Below are positions 57,526 through 64,000 of a stretch of 64,000 bases of DNA, one piece after another; position 1 is the first letter of the stretch, and each line of letters opens with the position of its first letter. Source of the DNA: CAMFLJ01 sp965279255 (GTDB lineage Bacteria > Actinomycetota > Acidimicrobiia > Acidimicrobiales > Acidimicrobilacustridaceae); assembly GCA_965279255.1 (NCBI GenBank), contig OZ257146.1, positions 3,968,001 through 4,032,000 on the forward strand. The letters run 5' to 3'. The notes under the pieces were generated by a model that made no database searches, was not told where the DNA came from, and worked only from the letters and a program-made list of their open reading frames with translations. Made by a program: the position numbers and the translations under genes.

Positions 57526-58599
57526 ATGCCCCGCCGGCGCAGTGAGGCCATGCTCGACGCCCTGGCCGTCGTCGCGCCCGGCAAGCCCCTGCGTGAGGGC
57601 CTCGACCGCATCATGCAGTCCGGGATGGGCGCCCTCGTCGTGGTGGGTGACGGGCCCGACGTGCTCAACATCTGCTCGGGCGGCTTCCTGCTCGACGCCG
57701 CCTTCAGCCCGCAGCGGCTGTCGGAGCTGGCGAAGATGGACGGCGCCATCGTGCTGGCTCCCGACGCCAGCCGCATCGCCCGGGCCAACGTGCACCTGGT
57801 GCCCAACCCCAACGTGCCCACCTCCGAGACGGGCACCCGCCACCGCACCGCCGAGCGGGTGGCCCGCTCGATCAACGTGCCGGTGATCTCGGTCTCCGAG
57901 GACATGTCGATCATCGCTGTCTACGTGGGCGACGAGAAGCACCAGCTGGTGCCCATCCCGCGGCTGCTCGACCGGGCCAACCAGGCCCTGCAGACCCTCG
58001 AGCGCTACAAGGAGCGCCTCGTCGAGGTCTCCAACAGCCTCTCGGCGCTCGAGATCGAGGACCTCGTCACCATCCGCGACGTCGTCATGCTCCTGCAGCG
58101 CACCGAGATGGTGCTGCGCATCGCCGAGGAGATCGAGGGCGACATCGTCGAGCTCGGCGGCGACGGCCGCCTCGTGCGCCTCCAGCTCGAGGAGGTCCTC
58201 GCCGGGGTCGAGGACGAGCGCCGAATGGTCGTCATCGACTACCTCCACGAGGAGAACGACTGGCACCTCGAGGAGGCCATGTCCGGCCTGGCCCGCCTCG
58301 ACACCGAGACGCTGCTCGACCTCAAAGCCGTGGCCGACGTGCTCCACCTCCCCGACGGCACCACCGACCTCGACGCGCCGGTGCAGCCCAAGGGCCACCG
58401 CCTGCTGGCCCGCATCCCGCGCCTGCCCGAGTCGGTCATCGACCGGGTCGTCGAGCGCTTCGGCTCGCTGGCCAAGATCCTGCGGGCGACCGAGCACGAC
58501 CTCGACCAGGTCGAAGGGGTGGGCGACCACCGGGCCAAGGCGATCAAGGAAGGCTTGAGCCGCCTGGCCGAGTCGAGCATCCTCGACCACTACTCCTGA
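57526..58599 (+). CDS. disA: Diadenylate cyclase DisA
   Basis: The 357-residue enzyme makes c-di-AMP from two ATP. The DAC domain has DGA at 72-74 (LAKMDGAIVLAPD) and RHR at 105-107 (ETGTRHRTAERV). A helical linker and a C-terminal HhH DNA-binding domain (RIPRLPESVIDRVVERFGSL, VEGVGDHRAKAI) follow. It scans DNA and links damage to second-messenger output. I chose ATG 57526 since the longer frame overlaps the end of radA with no family match. Confidence 0.95.
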   Translation: MPRRRSEAMLDALAVVAPGKPLREGLDRIMQSGMGALVVVGDGPDVLNICSGGFLLDAAFSPQRLSELAKMDGAIVLAPDASRIARANVHLVPNPNVPTSETGTRHRTAERVARSINVPVISVSEDMSIIAVYVGDEKHQLVPIPRLLDRANQALQTLERYKERLVEVSNSLSALEIEDLVTIRDVVMLLQRTEMVLRIAEEIEGDIVELGGDGRLVRLQLEEVLAGVEDERRMVVIDYLHEENDWHLEEAMSGLARLDTETLLDLKAVADVLHLPDGTTDLDAPVQPKGHRLLARIPRLPESVIDRVVERFGSLAKILRATEHDLDQVEGVGDHRAKAIKEGLSRLAESSILDHYS

Positions 58600-58657
58600 C
58601 CGGCGCCCCACCGGCTGCCGGCCCCTGCCTCGTCACGTCGTCATCCCCGGAGGAACC

Positions 58658-59308
58658 GTGCGCATCACCCTGCCCACCGGCACGCCCGCCGAGCTGGCCC
58701 GGCCCGACGGCGAGCCCCGCCTCGGGGTCGTGCTGTTCCCCGACATCATGGGGCTGCGCCCGTTGTTCGACGACATGTGCGCCCGGCTGGCGGCCGAGAA
58801 CGGCTGGGTCGTGTGCGCCCCCGAGCCCTTCCCGGGCCGGGAGGACCTCGACATCCCGTCGCGCATGGCCCTCATGGCGCAGGCCTCCGACGACGCCCTA
58901 CGGGCCGACGCCCTCGCCGCGGCAGACGCCACCGGCTGCGAGCGGGTCGTGGCCATGGGCTTCTGCATGGGCGGGATGCTCACGTTCAAGGCGGCGGCGA
59001 GTGGCCGCTTCGCCCGGGCGGCCGCGTTCTACGGGATGATCCGGCTGCCCGCCGACTGGGCCGGCTCGCTGGCCGAGCCCATCGACGCGCTGGCCTCGCC
59101 CGACCGGTGCCCGACACTCGCGGTCATCGGGGGCGTCGACCCGTACACGCCCGACGCCGACGTCGCCGACGCCGAAGCCCTCGGGGTCGAGATCGCCCGC
59201 TACGACGAGGCCGACCACGGCTTCGTGCACGACGCGTCGCGCCCCACCCACCGTGCCGACGATGCGGCCGACGCCTGGCGCCGCGCCGTCGCCTTCCTCA
59301 CCGCCTGA
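58658..59308 (+). CDS. Dienelactone hydrolase family protein
   Basis: The 216-residue alpha/beta hydrolase has a Cys nucleophile, Cys103, in AMGFCMGGML, an Asp in GGVDPYTPD and the His in DEADHGFVHD. This matches the Cys-His-Asp triad of dienelactone hydrolases. FPDIMGL carries the Glu-equivalent position as Asp. An ideal GGAGGA precedes GTG 58658. The natural substrate may be a lactone or ester in aromatic catabolism, but this is not shown by context. Confidence 0.88.
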   Translation: MRITLPTGTPAELARPDGEPRLGVVLFPDIMGLRPLFDDMCARLAAENGWVVCAPEPFPGREDLDIPSRMALMAQASDDALRADALAAADATGCERVVAMGFCMGGMLTFKAAASGRFARAAAFYGMIRLPADWAGSLAEPIDALASPDRCPTLAVIGGVDPYTPDADVADAEALGVEIARYDEADHGFVHDASRPTHRADDAADAWRRAVAFLTA

Positions 59309-59321
59309 CCCGTCCCCCTCG

Positions 59322-59373
59322 CGAAACGGTGCGCTCCCGGCGCGCCAGAGCGCGCGTTCTGCGCACCGTTTCG
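59322..59373. terminator. Long hairpin between convergent hydrolase and P450 genes
   Basis: CGAAACGGTGCGC (59322-59334) pairs perfectly with GCGCACCGTTTCG (59361-59373). The 26-base interior contains a further GGCGCGCC and GCGCGCG stretch that can extend the fold. It lies 13 bp after one stop and 14 bp before the other, so it is likely a bidirectional terminator. Confidence 0.6.
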
Positions 59374-59387
59374 GTGGTGGTGGTGGG

Positions 59388-60692
59388 TCAGCCCTCGGCG
59401 GGGGAGGGGGTGTAGGTCACCGGCAGGTGCTTGATGGCGTCGACCAGGTTCATGCGCAGCCGCTCGGCGGGGCCGGCCAGCTGGATGTCCGGGGTGCGGC
59501 GGGCCAGCTCCTCGAACATCATCTTGATCTCGAGCCGGGCCAGGTTGGCGCCCAGGCAGAAGTGGGCGCCGCCGCCACCGAAGGCCACGTGGTGGTTGAT
59601 CTCGCGGCCGATGTCGAAGTCGTCGGCGGTGGGCCCGAACTCGGCCTGGTCGCGGTTGGCCGACGGGTACCAGAGCACGACCTTCTCGCCGGCCTTGATC
59701 TTCTGGCCCCCGAGCACGGTGTCGGCGGTGGCGGTGCGCCGGAAGAAGTTCACCGGGCTGGTGTAGCGGAGCACCTCCTCGACCATGGTGTCGGCCAGCT
59801 CGGGGTGGGCGATCCAGCGGTCCCACTGGTCGCGGTGCTCCATGAAGGCCATGAGGCCCTTGGAGATGGCGTTGCGGGTGGTCTCGTTGCCGGCCACGAC
59901 CAGCAGGGCGAAGAAGAGATCGCGCTCGAGGTCGGTGAGCTCGGCCGTGGTGCCGTCGTCCATGGTGACCTGGGCGTCGGTGAGGCGGGTCCAGACGTCG
60001 TCGCCCGGGTTGGCCCGCTTGTCGTCGCTCAGCTCGTGGGCGTAGATCGCCATCTCCATGATGACGTTGCCGTAGTCGGAGCCCATCTCGTCGGCCGGGG
60101 CGCCGGATCCGTACTCGGAGTCCTGGCTGCCGATCATGCGGTTGCTCCAGTCGAACAGCTTGGAGCGATCCTCGGCGGGCACGCCGAGGATCTCGGCGAT
60201 GGCGATCAGCGGCAGCTCGGCGGAGACGTCGACCACGAAGTCGCAGGCGCCCAGCGGGGTGACCCGGTCGAGGACGGCGTTGGTCTTCTGGCGGAGGGCT
60301 TCGTCGAGGCGACGGATCATCCGGGGCGTGAACCCGCTGTTCACCAGCTTGCGGTAGCGGGTGTGCTGGGGCGGGTCGGTGCTCACCATCATCAGGCCGG
60401 GGCCGAGCTCCGGGGGCTGGTCGGTGAGGGCGATGCCGCCGGCGCCGTCGCGGCCGGGACCAGTCTGGTGGCTGTAGAGCAGGCCGGCCTTGTGCACCTC
60501 GGAGACGTGCTCGAAAGAGGTGACGAGCCAGAAGTCCTCGCCGTCGCTGCCCTCGGTTCCGTGGTGCTTGTAGACGGGCGCCTCGGCCCGGAGGCGGGCG
60601 AACCACTCCGTCGGGTAGCGCTCGGCGAAGACGTCGAGATCGGTGACGTCGATGTCATCGAAGGTGTCGGGCGCGTTCGTGGTGTCGGTCAT
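59388..60692 (-). CDS. Cytochrome P450 (CYP125/CYP142-like)
   Basis: The 434-residue P450 shows the I-helix AGNETTRN, the ExxR in MVEEVLRY, and the heme-binding loop FGGGGAHFCLGANLARLE with Cys379 as ligand. The HFCLGANLAR form and MVSTDPPQHTRYRKLVN resemble actinobacterial CYP125/142/124 enzymes that hydroxylate steroid side chains or fatty-chain ends. The exact substrate is unknown. It is divergent from an F420-type oxidoreductase, enoyl-CoA hydratase and SDR, which fits a lipid or steroid breakdown route. No ferredoxin gene is adjacent. Confidence 0.9.
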   Translation of the reverse strand: MTDTTNAPDTFDDIDVTDLDVFAERYPTEWFARLRAEAPVYKHHGTEGSDGEDFWLVTSFEHVSEVHKAGLLYSHQTGPGRDGAGGIALTDQPPELGPGLMMVSTDPPQHTRYRKLVNSGFTPRMIRRLDEALRQKTNAVLDRVTPLGACDFVVDVSAELPLIAIAEILGVPAEDRSKLFDWSNRMIGSQDSEYGSGAPADEMGSDYGNVIMEMAIYAHELSDDKRANPGDDVWTRLTDAQVTMDDGTTAELTDLERDLFFALLVVAGNETTRNAISKGLMAFMEHRDQWDRWIAHPELADTMVEEVLRYTSPVNFFRRTATADTVLGGQKIKAGEKVVLWYPSANRDQAEFGPTADDFDIGREINHHVAFGGGGAHFCLGANLARLEIKMMFEELARRTPDIQLAGPAERLRMNLVDAIKHLPVTYTPSPAEG

Positions 60693-60858
60693 TGCGGAGT
60701 CCCCCCGGCCGGTGCGGTCGTCCCGACATCTTCACAGGTGCGGGCGGCCCCTGTGCGCCGGGCGCCTCCTCGTCGTCGCCGTCCCCTTCGTCAGGGTCAG
60801 GTGGTTACGGCTAGAAACGTCAGGTCGCCCCGAGGGCGGGCGACGGGGGAGGCTCACG

Positions 60859-61893
60859 ATGAAGGTCGACATCTCGCTGGCGATGACCGGGCCGGAGGGG
60901 GCCGCCGAGCGTGCGGCCGAGCTGGCGGCGACGGGCGCCGACGGCCTGTTCACGTTCGAGAACTCCCACGACGTGTTCTTCCCGCTGGTGCTGGCGAGCA
61001 CCGCCACCGCCGGCACCACCGACCTCATGACCAACGTGGCCATGGCGTTCCCCCGTAGCCCGCTGCACATGGCCTACGCCGCCAACGACATGCAGCTGCT
61101 CAACAAGGGCGGCTTCCGCCTGGGCCTGGGCTCGCAGATCCGACCGCACATCCAGAAGCGCTACGGCTCGCGCTGGGGCAAGCCGGCGGCGCAGATGCGC
61201 GAGATGGTCGAGGCCGTGAAGATGATCCTCGACCACTTCGCCGGCGAGGGCCCCTTCCGGTACGAGGGCGAGTACACGACCCACACCCTCATGACCCCGA
61301 ACTTCAACCCGGGCCCCAACCCCTACGGCAAGCCGATGGTCCACGTGGGCGCCCTCGGCCCGAAGATGTGCGAGATGACCGCCGAGGTCGCCGACGGCAT
61401 CCTCGTCATGCCGTTCAACTCCGAGCGCCACTTCGCCGAGCGCACCCTGCCGGCCATCGACCGGGGCCTCGAGAAGGCGGGCCGCACCCGCGACGACCTC
61501 GAGATCGTGCTCGAGGTCATCTGCGGGATCGGCACCAACGACGAGGAGATCGAGGCGGCGAGCCGGGGCGTGAAGGGCCTGCTGTCGTTCTACGGCTCGA
61601 CCCCGTCGTACAAGCCGGTGCTCGACGTCGAGGGCTGGGGCGACCTCCAGCCCCAGCTCAACGCCCTCTCCAAGCAGGGTGACTGGGTCGGCATGTCCGG
61701 GCTCATCACCGACGAGATGGCCCACACCATCTCGGTGGTCGGCACGCCCCAGCAGGTCGCCGAGGAGATCCAGCGCCGCTACGGCCACGCCGCCGACCGG
61801 GTCTGCCTCTACTTCCCCGGCTACCCGATCAGCGACGGGGTGATCGCCGAGACCGTGGCGGCGGTGAAGGCGGTCTCGGGAGAGACGGCGTGA
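60859..61893 (+). CDS. LLM-class F420-dependent oxidoreductase (TIGR03617-like)
   Basis: The 344-residue luciferase-like TIM barrel has GADGLFTFENSHDVFFPLVL, TNVAMAFPRSPLHMAYAAND, GGFRLGLGSQIRPHIQKRYG and HVGALGPKMCEMTAEVADG. This fits actinobacterial LLM enzymes that use F420. GGGGGAGG lies 9 bases before ATG 60859, which fixes the start; the longer frame covers the P450 promoter. It overlaps the enoyl-CoA hydratase by 4 bp and so heads a three-gene operon. Confidence 0.9.
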   Translation: MKVDISLAMTGPEGAAERAAELAATGADGLFTFENSHDVFFPLVLASTATAGTTDLMTNVAMAFPRSPLHMAYAANDMQLLNKGGFRLGLGSQIRPHIQKRYGSRWGKPAAQMREMVEAVKMILDHFAGEGPFRYEGEYTTHTLMTPNFNPGPNPYGKPMVHVGALGPKMCEMTAEVADGILVMPFNSERHFAERTLPAIDRGLEKAGRTRDDLEIVLEVICGIGTNDEEIEAASRGVKGLLSFYGSTPSYKPVLDVEGWGDLQPQLNALSKQGDWVGMSGLITDEMAHTISVVGTPQQVAEEIQRRYGHAADRVCLYFPGYPISDGVIAETVAAVKAVSGETA

Positions 61894-62744
61894 CCACCCC
61901 GATCGACACCGGAACCGACGACCTGCTCGCCGAGCTCCACGACGACGGGGTCCTCGTCGCCACCCTGAACCGGCCCGAGACCCGCAACGCCTTCAGCGGA
62001 GCGATGGGCCACGCGCTGTCGGAGATCTACCGCCGGGCCGACACCGACGACGACGTGCGGGTCGTGGTCGTCACCGGCACCCCGCCGGCGTTCTGCGCGG
62101 GCGCCGACTTCTCGAACGGCTCCGACGTGTTCGAGCGCAAGGAGACCTCCGAGGGGTTCCGGGCCAACCCGCTCTCGCCCAGCGCCTGGCAGATCCGCAA
62201 GCCGGTGATCGCGGCCGTCAACGGCCACGCCATCGGCATCGGGTTCACCATCACCCTGCACTGCGACCTGCGGTTCATGGCCCGCGACGCCAAGTACGGC
62301 ATCGTGCAGGTGCGCCGCGGTGTGATGCCCGACGGGTCGAGCACGTGGGCCCTTCCCCGCATCGTCGGCATGGCCAGGGCCGCCGACATCATGCTCACCG
62401 GTCGCACCTTCACCGGCGACGAGGCCGAGTCGCTCGGCGTGGCGTCCCGGGTGCTCGACAACGACGACGTGCTGCCCCACGCTCTCGAGGTCGCCCACGA
62501 CATGGCGGTCAACACCGCGCCCGTGTCGGTGGCGGTCACCAAGCGGCTGCTGTGGTCGTCGTTCGGGCTGAACCCCACGCAGGCGGCGAAGGCCGAGAGC
62601 GACCTGCACGTCCACATCATGGGCGAGGCCGACGCCCGCGAAGGCGTGATGGCCTATCTCGAGCGCCGTGAGCCCGAGTGGTCGATGACCGTGAACCAGA
62701 ACTGGCCGGCCGAGTGGCCCGCCCCGGAGGACGAGGTCCTGTGA
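61890..62744 (+). CDS. Enoyl-CoA hydratase/isomerase family protein
   Basis: The 284-residue crotonase-fold protein has LNRPETRNAFSGAMG, the oxyanion segments FCAGADFSNG and AVNGHAIGIGFTITLHCDLR, and VQVRRGVMPDGSSTWALPRI. The first catalytic Glu of hydratases is not evident (GIVQVRRGVMPD), so it may be an isomerase or hydrolase type. GTG 61890 overlaps the LLM gene by 4 bp and the stop overlaps the SDR by 4 bp. Confidence 0.9.
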   Translation: MTTPIDTGTDDLLAELHDDGVLVATLNRPETRNAFSGAMGHALSEIYRRADTDDDVRVVVVTGTPPAFCAGADFSNGSDVFERKETSEGFRANPLSPSAWQIRKPVIAAVNGHAIGIGFTITLHCDLRFMARDAKYGIVQVRRGVMPDGSSTWALPRIVGMARAADIMLTGRTFTGDEAESLGVASRVLDNDDVLPHALEVAHDMAVNTAPVSVAVTKRLLWSSFGLNPTQAAKAESDLHVHIMGEADAREGVMAYLERREPEWSMTVNQNWPAEWPAPEDEVL

Positions 62745-63682
62745 GCGACGCACCCACCACCACCACCACCGACGTCCTCGAGGGCGTCGACCTGACCGGC
62801 CGCACGGTGCTCGTCACCGGCGCCACCGCCGGCATCGGCCGCGAGACCGCTCGGGCCCTCGCCGCCGCCGGCGCCTCGGTGATCATCACCGCCCGCTCCG
62901 ACGACAAGGGCGCGGCCACCGTCGCCGGCATGCTCGACCGCGTGCCCGGGGCCGACGTGTCCTACGAGGTGCTCGAGCTGGGCTCGCTCGCCAGCGTGCG
63001 GGCGTTCACCGACCGCTTCACCGCCACCCACGACCGGCTCGACGTGCTCATCGGCAACGCCGGGATCATGGCCGTGCCCTTCGGTCGCACCGACGACGGC
63101 TTCGAGCTGCAGTTCGGCACCAACCACCTCGGCCACTTCGATCTCGTCGGGCGGCTGCTGCCGCTGCTCGTCGCCAGCGCGCCGTCGCGCATCGTGCTGC
63201 TCAGCTCGGGTGGCCACATGGCCTCCGACATCCTCTGGGACGACCCCAACTTCGAGTCCCACGACTACAACAAGATGGACGCGTACGGGCAGTCGAAGAC
63301 GGCCAACATCCTCCACGCCGTCGAGCTCGAGCGGCGCTACGGGCCCCTCGGCGTCCACGCCTACGCGGTGCACCCGGGCATGGTCGCCACCCAGCTCGGG
63401 CGCAACTTCACCCCCGACGTCATGGAGGACCTCAAGGCCCGCGCCGCGGCGAACCCGGCCGGTGCGGGCAAGCTCCCGCCGACGGTCGGGCCCGACGTCG
63501 GTGCCTCGACCTCGGTGTGGGCCGCCACCGCGCCTGAGCTCGAGGAGCAGGGCGGCACCTACCTCGCCGACTGCGCGGTGGCCACGGCGGCGCCCTACGC
63601 CATGGACCCCGACGCCGCGGCGCGGCTGTGGGCCCTCAGCGAGGAGCTCGTCGGCGAGACCTTCCCCGCCCCCGGCGCCTGA
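62741..63682 (+). CDS. Short-chain dehydrogenase/reductase, retinol dehydrogenase-like
   Basis: The 313-residue SDR has TGATAGIGRETARALAAAGA, IGNAGIMAVPFGRT, FGTNHLGHFDLVGRLLPLL, the Ser in LLSSGGH and YGQSK. It follows the oxidoreductase/WWOX-like SDR branch with GNAG in place of NNAG. The Arg in ITARSDDKG suggests NADP(H). It is the last gene of the operon with the LLM enzyme and crotonase. GTG 62741 overlaps by 4 bp. Confidence 0.9.
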   Translation: MSDAPTTTTTDVLEGVDLTGRTVLVTGATAGIGRETARALAAAGASVIITARSDDKGAATVAGMLDRVPGADVSYEVLELGSLASVRAFTDRFTATHDRLDVLIGNAGIMAVPFGRTDDGFELQFGTNHLGHFDLVGRLLPLLVASAPSRIVLLSSGGHMASDILWDDPNFESHDYNKMDAYGQSKTANILHAVELERRYGPLGVHAYAVHPGMVATQLGRNFTPDVMEDLKARAAANPAGAGKLPPTVGPDVGASTSVWAATAPELEEQGGTYLADCAVATAAPYAMDPDAAARLWALSEELVGETFPAPGA

Positions 63683-63694
63683 TCCCAGCACCCG

Positions 63695-63733
63695 TGGCTC
63701 ACTTCGTCACGCTCCTGGTGACGTGCTGAGCCA
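63695..63733. terminator. Hairpin between convergent SDR and CRP-family genes
   Basis: TGGCTCA (63695-63701) pairs with TGAGCCA (63727-63733), and inside it GTCAC (63706-63710) pairs with GTGAC (63718-63722). The outer arm shares TGGCTCAC with the tandem palindromes at 49140-49248. It starts 12 bases after the SDR stop and ends 30 bases before the opposing stop. It is probably a bidirectional terminator. Confidence 0.5.
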
Positions 63734-63763
63734 GAGGGTCGCCGTCGCGGGCGGAGGGGTGGG

Positions 63764-64000
63764 TCAGCGGGCCCGGAGGGCCAGCTGCTCGCGGTTGGTG
63801 ATGCGGTAGCGGCGGTCGGCCTGCTCGATCCAGCCCAGCTTCACGAAGCTGGCGATGGCCTTGTTGACCCGCTCGCGGGAGGCGCCCACCATGCCGGCGA
63901 GCTCTTCCTGGGTGATCGGCAGCGAGAACTCGTCGGCCTCGCCGGCCAGCTCGAGCAGCCGCTTGGCGGTGCGCCCGGTGACGTCGAGGAAGACCGAGTC
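63764..64000 (-). CDS. CRP/FNR-family regulator (C-terminal end only)
   Basis: The last 78 residues are visible, cut at the window edge. They form the winged HTH of CRP proteins: TGRTAKRLLELAGE, then ITQEELAGMVGASRERVNKA, AIASFVKLGWIEQADRRYRI and the ending REQLALRAR. The recognition helix ASRERVNKAI is typical of actinobacterial Crp/GlxR-like regulators that bind cAMP. The nucleotide-binding domain lies outside the window. Confidence 0.88.
   Translation of the reverse strand, partial: DSVFLDVTGRTAKRLLELAGEADEFSLPITQEELAGMVGASRERVNKAIASFVKLGWIEQADRRYRITNREQLALRAR

Noticed and set aside
60780..60830. CTAGAAACGTCA near the P450 promoter as a KstR-type operator half-site
   Set aside because: Only a weak half-site is present and the inverted partner needed for KstR binding is missing.

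Overview
This window is very GC-rich (strong G/C third-position bias) with dense, mostly co-directional genes that overlap by 4 bp (ATGA/GTGA). The gene content points to an actinobacterium: a Tad pilus, a SigR/RsrA-like pair with a zinc anti-sigma factor, a CRP-type regulator, ClpC, DisA, and three families tied to cofactor F420. The lipid-degradation genes (acyl-CoA dehydrogenases, CaiB-type CoA transferase, P450, luciferase-like F420 enzyme) and the gene orders suggest the Acidimicrobiia, possibly near Iamia. That placement is inference; no rRNA gene is present.

Layout. 1-919: end of a tad pilus cluster (TadC end, short pilin, TadE). 933-3209 (minus): MrfA/YprA-type DNA-repair helicase, divergent from a STAS anti-anti-sigma factor and an RsbW-type kinase (3348-4177); an 18-bp perfect palindrome lies between them. 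4374-10484: complete seven-gene mrpABCDEFG cation/proton antiporter operon. 10494-12256 (minus): acyl-CoA dehydrogenase and a cupin. 12382-18501: topA, MFS exporter, tmk, holB. 18535-20554: O-methyltransferase, adenosine-deaminase family enzyme, tRNA-Thr(CGT). 20628-27801: lipid or xenobiotic catabolism cluster (SDRs, acyl-CoA dehydrogenase, TetR regulator, CoA transferase, lone CoxL-like molybdenum subunit). 27862-30528: membrane GGDEF-EAL protein. 30533-32357: F420/FMN-type nitroreductase, VOC protein, AraC regulator and a fragment of a proteasome-type protease. 32370-33481: sigma factor, zinc anti-sigma factor, 44-residue membrane protein.

33485-41157 is a housekeeping and cofactor block: zincin, tilS, hpt, folE, folP, a phosphatase-like protein lacking its catalytic Cys, folB, folK, a DUF2520 protein, panC, panD. 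41228-47238 holds NAD and CoA genes (nadB, nadC, coaX), split by a cupredoxin-like lipoprotein and a STAND-type ATPase, with a run of 20 C next to nadB. 47249-50290: epimerase, alpha/beta hydrolase and polyprenyl diphosphate synthase, with tandem palindromes between the last two. 50477-53903: clpC and an LppM-like lipoprotein. 53995-55835: an ECF sigma factor coupled to a membrane protein carrying three neocarzinostatin-like domains, the most unusual locus here. 55887-58599: radA and disA (c-di-AMP). 58658-63682: dienelactone hydrolase, cytochrome P450, F420 luciferase-like oxidoreductase, enoyl-CoA hydratase and SDR. The window ends in a CRP-family regulator (minus strand, cut).

No stretch longer than 300 bases lacks a gene. 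No CRISPR array, insertion sequence, prophage or replication origin was seen. Start codons were often moved downstream from the longest possible frame where a ribosome-binding site or family alignment supports it.
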